In this document: in pieces, positions 36,559 to 45,794 of the stretch | Layout of the letters: every line of letters begins with the position of its first letter | Numbering within the stretch: position 1 is the stretch's first letter | From: Arenibacter algicola | GTDB lineage: Bacteria; Bacteroidota; Bacteroidia; Flavobacteriales; Flavobacteriaceae | Length of the DNA stretch: 64,000 bases | NCBI RefSeq assembly: GCF_000733925.1 | Contig: NZ_JPOO01000003.1 | Location: 2,480,001-2,544,000 of the forward strand | Direction: 5' to 3' | Notes under the pieces: model-generated | Databases searched by the model: none | The model's input: only the letters and a program-made list of their open reading frames with translations | What the model was told of the DNA's origin: nothing | Translations under genes and position numbers: made by a program

Positions 36559-36704
36559 TGCTAAACCCGGAATTCCAACAAATGATGTGACAATCACATA
36601 ATAGGGTACACAATTTGGACAAGAGGTCCACAATTAGAATGTAGTATTAACATAATTTCACCAACCACTATAGTCGGTAAAATTCTGAATTATTCTCTCT
36701 ACAA

Positions 36705-37106
36705 TTGAAAAAAGATATAGAAATTCCTATTGCGAAAAATGTACATGTCGCCATTATACATGAATGGAACGATGAATTCTTGGAAAAAAATTGGAATGCC
36801 TACCTTATCAACGACCGGGATTCCAAGATTGAAGCTGTCATAGCTGTTTCCAACGGCTATGAAGGAGACCGGAAAACTTCCACCATGAGACATGGACTAG
36901 GAGACATTCCGGCCAAAAGCTTTCGCAAAATAGAAATACTCCAAGAAGATATACTGGCTTTTAACAATGAATTCTTTGTTACTTTTTTCGCCGATGACAA
37001 ACTTTACGAGAAACGCTTCCTCTTTGAAAAATACTCCATAAGCGAATCCAATCTAGGTCCTGTCCCCGTTATGGAATTGGAGGGTATTATGCCAAATAAT
37101 ATTTAA
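36705..37106 (+). CDS. Conserved hypothetical neighbour of pheS, 133 residues
   Basis: A soluble protein starting at TTG: the family's usual N-terminus is MKKDI, which the frame reproduces from this codon, and no ATG is nearby. It contains WNAYLINDRDSKIEAVIAVSNG, TSTMRHGLGDIPAKS and EGIMPNNI at the end. This small family is frequent next to pheS in Flavobacteriaceae; the function is unknown. It is 146 bp downstream of pheS. A near-palindrome ATGTGA-N3-TCACAT (36585-36599) lies between them. Confidence 0.75.
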   Translation: MKKDIEIPIAKNVHVAIIHEWNDEFLEKNWNAYLINDRDSKIEAVIAVSNGYEGDRKTSTMRHGLGDIPAKSFRKIEILQEDILAFNNEFFVTFFADDKLYEKRFLFEKYSISESNLGPVPVMELEGIMPNNI

Positions 37107-37146
37107 AACACCTACATTTTCGCATTAACAAAATATTAACCCCTTA

Positions 37147-37181
37147 TTGGTTCGGTTTTTACCGAACCAATTGTACATTTA
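37147..37181 (+). promoter_or_regulatory. Perfect palindrome in the GbsR/efflux operon promoter
   Basis: TTGGTTCGGT (37147-37156) and ACCGAACCAA (37161-37170) are perfect 10-bp arms around TTTT. A -7-like TACATTTA (37174-37181) follows, 20 bp before the GTG start at 37201. The palindrome fills the spacer of the promoter, an ideal place for self-repression by the MarR/GbsR regulator that follows. Confidence 0.75.
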
Positions 37182-37200
37182 CCAAAAATTTTCATCTATA

Positions 37201-37704
37201 GTGGAACAAAACTCCGAAATAAAGCAACTTACAGAAGAATTAGGCGTTTATTTTGAAAAAAACAAACAGTTATCTCCCTTGTCAGCCAGAATATTTTCCA
37301 TGTTGATTCTTACTGAAAAAGATGGATTGGGCTTTGATGAGCTTGTAGATGGCTTGGATTCCTGCAAAAGCTCCGTATCTACCAATTTACAGCTTTTACA
37401 AACCCAGGGAAGAGTGGTATATTTTACCAAACCTGGAGATCGTAAACGTTACTTTAAAATTGCCCCCAATGACATTTATGTACAATTGGACAAAAAGATA
37501 GCGCAATGGGAAAAAGAAAAAAACATCCATCTTAAAGTTCATAATTTCAAGAGAAAGCTATATCAAGAAAAGGATATTCCCAAGGAAAAAAACCGCGGTC
37601 TTGAATACACCAAAAATTACGCCTTATTTATAGACGATTTTATTAAAAACCTCATTCAACTTAAAGAAAACCTTCAAAAAACATTTAATTCCGATACCCT
37701 ATGA
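37201..37704 (+). CDS. GbsR/MarR-family transcriptional regulator of the RND operon
   Basis: A 167-residue winged-helix regulator. LSPLSARIFSMLILTEKDGL is the GbsR-type dimer/HTH start; GLDSCKSSVSTNLQLLQTQG is the recognition helix; VVYFTKPGDRKRYFKI is the wing. A long helical C-terminal region follows. The frame is open to a TTG at 37147, but that codon lies in the operator; the GTG at 37201 is favoured because the family begins near EQNSEIKQLTEELG. Its stop overlaps the MFP start by 4 bp (ATGA), so regulator and pump are co-transcribed. It probably represses its own operon. Confidence 0.85.
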   Translation: MEQNSEIKQLTEELGVYFEKNKQLSPLSARIFSMLILTEKDGLGFDELVDGLDSCKSSVSTNLQLLQTQGRVVYFTKPGDRKRYFKIAPNDIYVQLDKKIAQWEKEKNIHLKVHNFKRKLYQEKDIPKEKNRGLEYTKNYALFIDDFIKNLIQLKENLQKTFNSDTL

Positions 37705-38813
37705 AAAAAATATTTTTTCTGATTGCGCCAGTAATGTGCCTTGTTTTATTCGTCAATTGTGGCGAAGACAAGACCGCTCAACAACCACCGGCGGCGCTGC
37801 CCTTTCCTACTATTAAAGTGGTGAGGACCTCCGTAGATAATTTTGTGAGTTATCCTGCCAGTATAGAAGGCATCGTGAATAGCCAAATAAGGGCCAAGGT
37901 AGCGGGTTATGTACAGGAAGTATTTGTTGATGAAGGAGAAATGGTTAAAAAGGGGCAGCCCTTGTTCAGGTTGGAAACCCAGTCCCTATCACAGGATGCC
38001 GCAGCCGCCAAGGCCCAAATTAATGTAGCCCAGGTTGAAGTAGACAAACTAAAACCCCTGGTGGAAAAAAATATAATTAGCAAAGTACAACTGCAGACCG
38101 CTATGGCCAATTTAGAACAGGCCAAAAGCAATTATAAGAGTATTACCGCCAATATAGATTATGCCAACATTAAAAGCCCTGTAAACGGCGTAGTGGGTTC
38201 CATCCCGTTTAGAAAAGGAAATTTGGTAAGTGGGCAGGATTCCCAGCCTTTGACAACCGTATCGAACATTGAACAAGTTTATGCCTTTTTTTCAATGAAT
38301 GAAAAGGATCTTTTAGGTTTTATCAAAAGTATAGCAGGAGAAACTTTGGACGAAAAAGCCAAAAACCTTCCCAAGGTACAATTGAAATTAGCCGATGGTT
38401 CCATTTATGGTCATTTGGGTCAAATAGAGACCATTGGTGGCGAAATAAATCCTAATACGGGTACTGTACAATTTAGGGCAACGTTTCCAAATCCACAGGG
38501 ACTTCTTAGAAACGGCAGCAGCGCCACCCTACTCTTATCTGAAAAATTAGAAAATGTATTGGCTGTACCGGCACTTTCCACCTTTGAGCAGCAGAATAAA
38601 AATTTTGTATATCTGGTACAGGGCGATACCTTGGTCACCAAAGCTATAGTTCCTCTTGCCAATGTAAAGGGATTAACTATTTTGGAGGGTCTGAACGAAG
38701 GCGATCAGATCTTGGCCAAGGGTGTTGGCTCCGTGCGTCCGGGAACAAAAATTATTCCCCAATTAACAAGCTTGGATAGTATTTTAAACTCCTTCGATAA
38801 AGTTTTTAAATAA
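37701..38813 (+). CDS. RND efflux periplasmic adaptor (membrane fusion protein)
   Basis: A 370-residue lipoprotein adaptor (signal peptide ends LFVNC, Cys20). It has the standard MFP order: lipoyl half (RAKVAGYVQEVFVDEGEMVKKG), coiled-coil hairpin (about 85-135), second lipoyl half (ANIKSPVNGVVGSIPFRKG), beta barrel and membrane-proximal domain. It links the inner-membrane RND pump with the outer-membrane channel. It lies 6 bp before the pump gene and overlaps the GbsR gene. Confidence 0.93.
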   Translation: MKKIFFLIAPVMCLVLFVNCGEDKTAQQPPAALPFPTIKVVRTSVDNFVSYPASIEGIVNSQIRAKVAGYVQEVFVDEGEMVKKGQPLFRLETQSLSQDAAAAKAQINVAQVEVDKLKPLVEKNIISKVQLQTAMANLEQAKSNYKSITANIDYANIKSPVNGVVGSIPFRKGNLVSGQDSQPLTTVSNIEQVYAFFSMNEKDLLGFIKSIAGETLDEKAKNLPKVQLKLADGSIYGHLGQIETIGGEINPNTGTVQFRATFPNPQGLLRNGSSATLLLSEKLENVLAVPALSTFEQQNKNFVYLVQGDTLVTKAIVPLANVKGLTILEGLNEGDQILAKGVGSVRPGTKIIPQLTSLDSILNSFDKVFK

Positions 38814-38819
38814 CGCAAT

Positions 38820-41800
38820 ATGCTCAAAACATTTATTGAAAGGCCAGTCCTTTCAACAGTCATATCAATTATAATAATGCTGTTGGGTATTTTAGGCCTA
38901 TCCAGCTTACCCGTTACGCAATATCCTGATATTGCTCCACCTACTGTGCAGGTTTCCGCCAACTACCCTGGTGCCAACGCCGAGACAATTTTGGAAAGCG
39001 TAATTGTCCCGATAGAGGAACAAATCAACGGAGTGGAAGGTATGACCTATTTAACGTCTTCTGCGAGTAATGACGGTAGTGCCAACATAACTGTATATTT
39101 TGAACAAGGAGTTGAACCGGACATTGCGGCGGTGAATGTTCAAAACAGGGTTTCCAGGGCAAATTCGCTTTTACCCTCAGAGGTAATAAGATCTGGGGTA
39201 ATTACCCAAAAACAGCAGAGTTCCGCACTAATGTACGTTGCCCTGTATTCTACCAATCCCGATTACGATGATACTTTTGTACAGAACTACCTAAACATTA
39301 ATGTTAAACCAGAAATTCAACGAATTAATGGCGTAGGTGCCGTAAGTGTTTTCGGTGCAAAAGACTACTCCATGAGGGTGTGGATAGACCCGGTAAAACT
39401 AGCTTCCTATGGCCTTACAACTACCGAGGTAGTCCAGGCCATTAATGAACAGAGTTTGGAAGCAGCTGCAGGGTCCCTAGGTCAAAATACTGGGCAGTCC
39501 TTCGAATATGTTATTAAATACAAAGGTCGATACAAGTCCGCGGAAGAATATCAAGACATCATAATTAAAGCGCTTGATAACGGCCAATTTTTGCGTTTAA
39601 AGGATGTTGCAAAAGTTGAACTTGAAGCGTTTTCATATAGTTCTACATCGAGATCCAAGGGTTATCCCGGAATCAACTTTGGAGTTTTCCAAACCCCTGG
39701 TTCCAATGCACAGGAGATTATAGAAAAACTCTATGTTGAACTAGATCGCTTACAGGAAAGTTTCCCCGAAGGGGTGGAGTATCTTATTAATTACGATACC
39801 AATAAATTTCTTACTGCGTCCATCAACAAGGTGAAAACAACACTCATTGAAGCCTTTATCTTGGTATTTTTGGTGGTATTTATCTTTTTGCAAGATTTTA
39901 AATCCACACTTATCCCGGCCATCTCGGTTCCGGTTTCCATCATTGGAACATTTTTCTTTCTGGGGGTTTTGGGTTATTCCATAAATCTACTTACGCTATT
40001 TGCACTTATTTTGGCCATTGGAATTGTAGTGGACGATGCCATTGTGGTCGTTGAGGCCGTTCATGCCAAATTGGAAGAAGGATACAATGATGCCAAGACC
40101 GCTACGGTTTCTGCCATGAGTGAAATTAGCGGGGCTATTATCTCCATTACCCTTGTAATGGCAGCGGTATTCATTCCAATTACATTTATTAAGGGTCCTT
40201 CCGGAGTATTTTATGAACAATTTGGTATAACCCTAATCATTGCCATTCTCATATCGGCAGTAAACGCCTTGACTTTGAGTCCAGCCTTGTGTGCCATTCT
40301 ATTAAAACCGCACTCCGAAAAAGACAAAAGAAAAGGATTTCTACAACGTTTCTATACAGCTTTCAACATAGCATTTAAAGCCACCTCAGACAAATACATA
40401 AAATCACTCGGCTTTTTGGTAAAACACAAATGGATTACTGCAGTTATACTTGTAATAGCCGGTGCCGCCATTTGGTGGGCCAACGAAACAACCAGAACCG
40501 GTTTTGTACCTACAGAGGACAGAGGTGTGGTATTTATGAATATGGAACTGCCCCAAGCGGCCTCACTGGACAGGACTTACAGTGCTACTCAAGAACTATA
40601 TGAGCAAATAAGCAGTATTAAGGGTATCCGTACAGCATCCCTAATTAACGGAAGAAACTTTTTTTCGGGTTCAGGAAGTTCTTATGGTATGGGCTTTATT
40701 ATTCTGGAAGACTGGGAAAATAGGGATACCGAAGATACTTCAATTGATGCCATTTTAGGGCAACTCTATGCTAAAGCAACTTCCATTCCCGATGCCAAAA
40801 TTATATTTTTTACCCCGCCAAGTATCCCCGGATTTGGGGCGGTAGAAGGGTTTGAAATGCGATTACTGGATCGTTCTTCCGGTAGTTTAAAGGACTTGGA
40901 CAATGCCGCCAATGAGTTTATTTCTAATTTAATACAACGTCCGGAAGTAAGTTTTGCCTCCAACTCATTTAGCACCAATTTTCCTCAACTTCAAATGGAT
41001 ATTAATATCCCGAAAGCCAAGGAAGCCGGAGTCGGTGTGAGCAATATACTTACTACCCTACAGGGTTATATAGGCGGATTTTATGCTGCCGACTTCAGCA
41101 GGTTCGGGAAGCAATTTAGAGTATTCGTGCAAGCTGACCCCGAGGATAGAAAAGACATTGCCAGTTTAAACAGTATGTTTGTTAAGAACGATAAAGGGGA
41201 AATGGCACCGGTTTCAGAATTTGTTACCTTAAATAGAGTCTATGGCCCACAAACTGTTAGTCGTTTCAACTTATTTAATGCCGTGACCATCAACGGTTCC
41301 GCAGCCAAAGGATTCAGTTCCGGTGACGCCATTAAAGCGGTAAACGAAGTAGCCAAGGAACATCTTCCAAATAACTATGAGGTTGCCTTTTCGGGTATTA
41401 CCCGTGAGGAAATTGCCTCAGCGGGTCAATCGGGCGTAATATTCCTACTTAGCATCGTGTTTGTATATTTCTTTCTGTCGGCACAATATGAAAGTTATTT
41501 ATTGCCATTATCTGTACTATTATCCTTGCCGATTGGGGTAATGGGCGCCTTCCTGTCGACAAAATTTGCCGGTTTGGAAAACAATATTTACTTCCAAATC
41601 GCCTTAATTATGTTGATTGGGCTCTTGGCAAAAAATGCCATCCTTATCGTGGAGTTCGCACTTCAAAGAAGAAGGCAAGGACTTTCATTATCCGAATCGG
41701 CCATTCAGGGAGCCAAAGCTAGATTAAGACCAATTTTAATGACTTCTTTTGCCTTTATTCTCGGGTTGATGCCTCTTGTACTGGCAAAAGGTGTGGGAGC

Positions 41801-41981
41801 AGCCGGAAATAACGCCATTGGAACAGGTGCCGCGGGAGGTATGTTAATAGGGACTGTATTTGGTGTCTTTATTATCCCTGTTCTCTTTATAGTCTTTCAG
41901 TGGTTACAAGAGAAAATTACAGGAGTACCTGTTGCCGTTAAGGAAACGGGGCCAGCCAAATCATTACCAAAAGAATCATAA
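38820..41981 (+). CDS. RND multidrug efflux permease (HAE1 family)
   Basis: A 1,053-residue inner-membrane pump with 12 predicted helices, two large periplasmic loops and the AcrB-like start (FIERPVLSTVISIIIMLLGI). The proton-relay pair is conserved in VVDDAIVVVE (Asp405, Asp406). This motif and the length mark the HAE1 (drug/hydrophobe) branch rather than heavy-metal pumps. It moves hydrophobic compounds from the periplasm with proton influx. Middle gene of a tripartite operon; its substrate is unknown. Confidence 0.95.
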   Translation: MLKTFIERPVLSTVISIIIMLLGILGLSSLPVTQYPDIAPPTVQVSANYPGANAETILESVIVPIEEQINGVEGMTYLTSSASNDGSANITVYFEQGVEPDIAAVNVQNRVSRANSLLPSEVIRSGVITQKQQSSALMYVALYSTNPDYDDTFVQNYLNINVKPEIQRINGVGAVSVFGAKDYSMRVWIDPVKLASYGLTTTEVVQAINEQSLEAAAGSLGQNTGQSFEYVIKYKGRYKSAEEYQDIIIKALDNGQFLRLKDVAKVELEAFSYSSTSRSKGYPGINFGVFQTPGSNAQEIIEKLYVELDRLQESFPEGVEYLINYDTNKFLTASINKVKTTLIEAFILVFLVVFIFLQDFKSTLIPAISVPVSIIGTFFFLGVLGYSINLLTLFALILAIGIVVDDAIVVVEAVHAKLEEGYNDAKTATVSAMSEISGAIISITLVMAAVFIPITFIKGPSGVFYEQFGITLIIAILISAVNALTLSPALCAILLKPHSEKDKRKGFLQRFYTAFNIAFKATSDKYIKSLGFLVKHKWITAVILVIAGAAIWWANETTRTGFVPTEDRGVVFMNMELPQAASLDRTYSATQELYEQISSIKGIRTASLINGRNFFSGSGSSYGMGFIILEDWENRDTEDTSIDAILGQLYAKATSIPDAKIIFFTPPSIPGFGAVEGFEMRLLDRSSGSLKDLDNAANEFISNLIQRPEVSFASNSFSTNFPQLQMDINIPKAKEAGVGVSNILTTLQGYIGGFYAADFSRFGKQFRVFVQADPEDRKDIASLNSMFVKNDKGEMAPVSEFVTLNRVYGPQTVSRFNLFNAVTINGSAAKGFSSGDAIKAVNEVAKEHLPNNYEVAFSGITREEIASAGQSGVIFLLSIVFVYFFLSAQYESYLLPLSVLLSLPIGVMGAFLSTKFAGLENNIYFQIALIMLIGLLAKNAILIVEFALQRRRQGLSLSESAIQGAKARLRPILMTSFAFILGLMPLVLAKGVGAAGNNAIGTGAAGGMLIGTVFGVFIIPVLFIVFQWLQEKITGVPVAVKETGPAKSLPKES

Positions 41982-42055
41982 AATTAGAAGTGGGTATGAT
42001 TTAGGTTTGTCCAAAATCAAAGGAAATTTACCTTAAAAACAATAATTATCAGTTA

Positions 42056-43459
42056 ATGAAAAATATATTTGCCTATAAACTTTCCGTACTCCTGCTGCTT
42101 GCATTTACATTGCAATCCTGTTTTGTTGCGAAAAACTATGACCGGCCCGATTTACACGAAATTGACAGGCTGTACCGAACAGACCATGTTGCTACCGACA
42201 GCGCTTTAACTGCTGTACTTTCCTGGAAGGAACTTTTTACGGACCCGTTGCTTTCCGAATATATAGAAGAAGGGCTCCAGAACAATTTGGATATCCGAAT
42301 AGCCTTACAGCAAATCGCTGCGGCCGAATCGTATATGAAGCAGGGTAAAATGGGCTATTTGCCCTCCTTGGATGCTAAAGCCTCCATGACCCATCAGGAA
42401 CTGGCCCCGAACAGTCAATTTGGATCATTTTTTAGTGGGTCCATTGAACAGTTCGAACTCACGGGAAATTTATCCTGGGAAGCCGACATTTGGGGCAAGA
42501 TCCGAAGTAACCAAAGGGCTACCCAAGCGTCCCACCTGCAAAGTATGGCAGCCCACCAGGCAGTAAAAACAAGGCTAATTTCGCAGCTTGCGTCCAATTA
42601 CTATCTGCTGTTGGCCCTGGACCAACAGCATAAAATTACCGAGGAGACCATAGAAAACAGAAAGAAAAGTCTACAAACAATACAGGCGCTCAAAGAAGCA
42701 GGCAATGTAACCCAAGTAGCAGTAGATCAAACAGCGGCTCAATTATACAATGCCCAAGCCCTGCTTATCGATATTGAAAAGAACATTTTTAGAACAGAAA
42801 ATGCGTTTGCCATACTGTTGGGCAAGCCCGCCACGCATATAGATCGCACTTACTTGGGAAACCAAACCCTAACCCGGGATCTAAACATTGGCCTTCCTGC
42901 CCATTTATTGGCTAACCGGCCAGATGTGCTTGCTGCGGAATTCAGACTAATGAATACATTTGAACTAACCAATGTGGCCAAGAGCAGTTTCTATCCTTCC
43001 CTGACCTTAACAGGAACTGGAGGACTACAAAGTTTGGAATTCAAAGAATGGTTTAGTTCCGGATCCTTGTTTGCTACTCTTGTGGGTGGAATTACCCAAC
43101 CTATCTTTAACAAAAGAAGGATAAGAACCCAATACGAAGTAGCCAAGGCCCAGCAAGAAGAAAGCCTATTGAACTTCAAGAAAACACTTTTGACTGCAGG
43201 ACAGGAGGTATCAAATGCGCTATACGAATATGAAGCTGAAACCAAAAAATACGAATTCAGACAAAATGAGGTAGAATCTTTACGCAAAGCAGAACTTAAT
43301 TCCGAAATACTTTTAAACAATGGGTTTGGAACTTATCTCGATTTGTTGACCGCTAGACAAAATGCCTTGAATGCCGAACTAAACACCATTGACAATAAAT
43401 TACAACAACTGCAGGCAGTAGTGGAGCTATATAGGGCTTTGGGTGGTGGTTGGAAATAA
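42056..43459 (+). CDS. TolC/NodT-family outer membrane efflux lipoprotein
   Basis: A 467-residue outer-membrane channel component. A lipobox ends in LQSC (about residue 22); two related halves follow, each with a long helical hairpin. Motifs include NLSWEADIWGKIRSNQ, a hallmark of the NodT group, and LLANRPDVLAAEFRL. It lies 74 bp after the pump and 12 bp before the TetR gene. With the MFP and RND proteins it completes the efflux system. Confidence 0.93.
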   Translation: MKNIFAYKLSVLLLLAFTLQSCFVAKNYDRPDLHEIDRLYRTDHVATDSALTAVLSWKELFTDPLLSEYIEEGLQNNLDIRIALQQIAAAESYMKQGKMGYLPSLDAKASMTHQELAPNSQFGSFFSGSIEQFELTGNLSWEADIWGKIRSNQRATQASHLQSMAAHQAVKTRLISQLASNYYLLLALDQQHKITEETIENRKKSLQTIQALKEAGNVTQVAVDQTAAQLYNAQALLIDIEKNIFRTENAFAILLGKPATHIDRTYLGNQTLTRDLNIGLPAHLLANRPDVLAAEFRLMNTFELTNVAKSSFYPSLTLTGTGGLQSLEFKEWFSSGSLFATLVGGITQPIFNKRRIRTQYEVAKAQQEESLLNFKKTLLTAGQEVSNALYEYEAETKKYEFRQNEVESLRKAELNSEILLNNGFGTYLDLLTARQNALNAELNTIDNKLQQLQAVVELYRALGGGWK

Positions 43460-43471
43460 ACTGGCCTACGT

Positions 43472-44065
43472 ATGGAAAGCAAAGAAGAGTTCTTGGAATT
43501 TGCCATTTCCAAATTTTTGAGATATGGGAGTAAACGATTTACCCTGGATGACCTCTCCCATGAAATCGGAATTTCCAAAAAAACCATCTATCAGCACTTT
43601 ACCAACAAGGAGGCCTTGGTCTATGAAAGCCTTGGGTTTTTATTGGACAAGATAAAAGCCGAGGTAACCCAGAGTGTGGAACAAGTCAGATCCAATCCTA
43701 TTTTGGGAATCATTATGATATATAAAATAGGGTTGGAATATTTAAAGTTGTTTAGTCCCACCTTTTTGGAAGGAATTAAAAAATACTACCCCAAGGTTAA
43801 TGAGCAGTACCATAACTTTAAAAATCGGGAAATAAACGGGCTAGTACTTTCACTACTGAAAACCGCCCAAAAAAATGGCCAGATCAGGCAAAACGTTAAT
43901 GTTGAACTCAGCTGCCAACTGTATCTGAACCACTTGGAATCTTTACTTTTTCAATCCAATAACCTGTTCGATCAGTACAGCAATAGGGAACTTTTAGAAA
44001 ATTTGATCATAAATTATATCAGTGGAATTGCAACAGATAGCCACCTTGTAATGGAGCTATCTTAA
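43472..44065 (+). CDS. TetR-family regulator, last gene of the efflux operon
   Basis: A 197-residue regulator. The N-terminal HTH (TLDDLSHEIGISKKTIYQHF, residues ~22-45) is followed by an all-helical ligand domain. TetR proteins usually repress efflux genes until a drug binds. The system therefore carries two regulators, GbsR at the front and TetR at the end. The gene overlaps the convergent YCII lipoprotein gene by 9 bp at the stop codons. Confidence 0.88.
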   Translation: MESKEEFLEFAISKFLRYGSKRFTLDDLSHEIGISKKTIYQHFTNKEALVYESLGFLLDKIKAEVTQSVEQVRSNPILGIIMIYKIGLEYLKLFSPTFLEGIKKYYPKVNEQYHNFKNREINGLVLSLLKTAQKNGQIRQNVNVELSCQLYLNHLESLLFQSNNLFDQYSNRELLENLIINYISGIATDSHLVMELS

Positions 44066-44560
44066 CTTAAATCCCTTGGCAGCCCACCAAGGATGTATTT
44101 CTATGGCCAAGCGTCCCGCCTTCACCATGGGATCCATATTGGCCAGGCTATCTGCCATTTCTTGGGTAGGCACATTGTAAATGGTAATACCACGTATATC
44201 CCCATTATCACCAAAAGGACCCGAAATATCGGCATAACCTTCCTCGTACATTCTTCCCAAATGGGCCAAATGAAGGGACTGTAGACTATCTGCCTCCGCC
44301 TTGGATTGGGAGCGATTTGGACCACTTTTTAAAAAGGCAATGAAATATTGCTGCATCAAAATGGTATCCATGGTCTTTTCATCTATATAATCGAAAGTTT
44401 GAAATCCCTGTGATTCCAAACGCTTCTTCAATTGAGCCACGGAAATCTCCGGTTCAGCAACTTGCTGGGCTATTTTTACGCTTGGCAGCCCTCCCGAATC
44501 CTTACAGGAAAATAACTGCCCGAACAATAGTACAACCAATAACAAGCTTATTTTTTCCAT
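44057..44560 (-). CDS. YCII-domain lipoprotein
   Basis: A 167-residue exported lipoprotein: signal peptide ending LFSC (Cys19), a helical linker (ISVAQLKKRLESQGF) and a C-terminal YCII-related domain (about 68-165: MQQYFIAFLKSGPNRSQ, LGRMYEEGYADISGPFGD, and DPMVKAGRLAIEIHPWW). YCII proteins are dimeric alpha-beta folds with a conserved His/Asp pair and mostly unknown roles. It starts 13 bp inside the end of the CYTH gene, so the two are co-translated. Exported versions are less usual. Confidence 0.75.
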   Translation of the reverse strand: MEKISLLLVVLLFGQLFSCKDSGGLPSVKIAQQVAEPEISVAQLKKRLESQGFQTFDYIDEKTMDTILMQQYFIAFLKSGPNRSQSKAEADSLQSLHLAHLGRMYEEGYADISGPFGDNGDIRGITIYNVPTQEMADSLANMDPMVKAGRLAIEIHPWWAAKGFKLR

Positions 44561-45021
44561 GTCTTAAAAGGGTTTTTACTCAACTGTGAATTGTAGTATC
44601 TGACATCTGCAGTAACCTCATCACCCAACCATTGGGGCTTCAAAAAGTCCTCATCTTCATGTTCCAATTCAATTTCTGCTATTATCAATCCCGAATTATC
44701 ACCAAAAAACTCGTCCACCTCAAATATGTGTTTTCCAACCTCAATATAGTATCTCAGCTTATCTATTACCCCAGGCTCGGACAATTTAATCAAGGCATCC
44801 GCCTCCTTAACAGATATTTCCTTTTCCCACTCAAAACGTGTGGTGCCATTGTGATTGCCCTTTCCCTTTACGGTCATATATCCCTTGTCTCCCTTGATCC
44901 TTACCCTTACCGTTCGTAAGGGATCCGTATTTAAAAAACCTTGTACAATTCTTTCCTTTTGAACAGCGTCCGTTTTATAAGCTTCGGACTTAACCAAAAA
45001 TTTACGCTCTATTTCTATCAT
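44548..45021 (-). CDS. CYTH-domain protein (triphosphate tunnel metalloenzyme)
   Basis: A 157-residue protein formed by one CYTH domain. The start IEIERKFLV holds the EIERK motif that binds the triphosphate; strands with TVRVRIKGDKGYMTVKGKG and RFEWEKEIS and the acidic end EIELEHEDEDF complete the tunnel. Such stand-alone bacterial proteins hydrolyse inorganic triphosphate or related compounds. It overlaps the YCII gene by 13 bp and lies 5 bp after the TIP30-like gene, so the three form an operon. Confidence 0.88.
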   Translation of the reverse strand: MIEIERKFLVKSEAYKTDAVQKERIVQGFLNTDPLRTVRVRIKGDKGYMTVKGKGNHNGTTRFEWEKEISVKEADALIKLSEPGVIDKLRYYIEVGKHIFEVDEFFGDNSGLIIAEIELEHEDEDFLKPQWLGDEVTADVRYYNSQLSKNPFKTWKK

Positions 45022-45026
45022 GTATA

Positions 45027-45734
45027 CTAGTCGGTTTCGGATGTATTGGAATGGCTTTGGTATATCTTTTTAATTTCATCAGATTGAATCCTAACACTGT
45101 CATAATTATTGTTGGCCAACCAAACCATGCTGCCCGCAATAACTTCTGGGTCAATGGACCTATATTTTTCCAAGGGTCCTACCAATACAAAATTAAGAAC
45201 CTTCATAAACTGCTTGGCCAGCCATTCCCCTATCCGTTTCTCCTCCCGCTTACCTCCTATTAGCGAGGGTTGTAAAATATAGGTATTTGGAATGCCACAC
45301 TTTAAAACGGCTTCTTCCATTTCCCCTTTTATCCTGTTGTAGCTAACACCGCTTTTGGAATTGGCCCCCATGGACGAGATGACCATGAATGTTTCAATCC
45401 CATTTATACGGCTTATTTTGGCCGCCGAAACCGGAATCCCAAAATCGATCTTTCTGTACATCTCCGTATCCGGGGTTTTAGCCTTGGTAGTACCGATACA
45501 ACAAAACACTTCATCCGCAAGAAAATTGGTCTTATAGCTCTCCAAATTTAAGAGGTCTACCAAATGTTCTTCCAATTTTGGGTGGGAAAATCCAATACTG
45601 CTCCTAGAAAAGAGTCTTATTTTTATATATCGTTCATCATTGAGCAACATCTGCAATAAACACCCACCTGTTAAGCCGGTAGCCCCCAATATAATAGCCG
45701 TTTTCTCCTTTAATTTAATTTGTCCTTTCCCCAT
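45027..45734 (-). CDS. TIP30-like NAD(P)-binding oxidoreductase
   Basis: A 235-residue Rossmann-fold protein of the atypical SDR group related to HTATIP2/TIP30. The cofactor motif is GATGLTGG (residues ~18-25). Further along are VFCCIGTTKAKTPDT, ISSMGANSKSGVSYNRIKGE (with the YxxxK pair) and YILQPSLIGGKR. It probably binds NADPH; the substrate is unknown. It is the first gene of the run with CYTH and YCII and is divergent from dinB, with only 60 bp between the starts. Confidence 0.82.
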   Translation of the reverse strand: MGKGQIKLKEKTAIILGATGLTGGCLLQMLLNDERYIKIRLFSRSSIGFSHPKLEEHLVDLLNLESYKTNFLADEVFCCIGTTKAKTPDTEMYRKIDFGIPVSAAKISRINGIETFMVISSMGANSKSGVSYNRIKGEMEEAVLKCGIPNTYILQPSLIGGKREEKRIGEWLAKQFMKVLNFVLVGPLEKYRSIDPEVIAGSMVWLANNNYDSVRIQSDEIKKIYQSHSNTSETD

Positions 45735-45794
45735 GGAGCATGTTTAACATTTTAGGTGGGGCCTTATAGCACCAACTTGTTATAAATTTACGGT

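Noticed and set aside
37147..37200. 18-residue N-terminal extension of the GbsR regulator from the TTG at 37147
   Set aside because: The TTG lies in the palindrome and upstream of the predicted transcript start; family members begin near the GTG at 37201.
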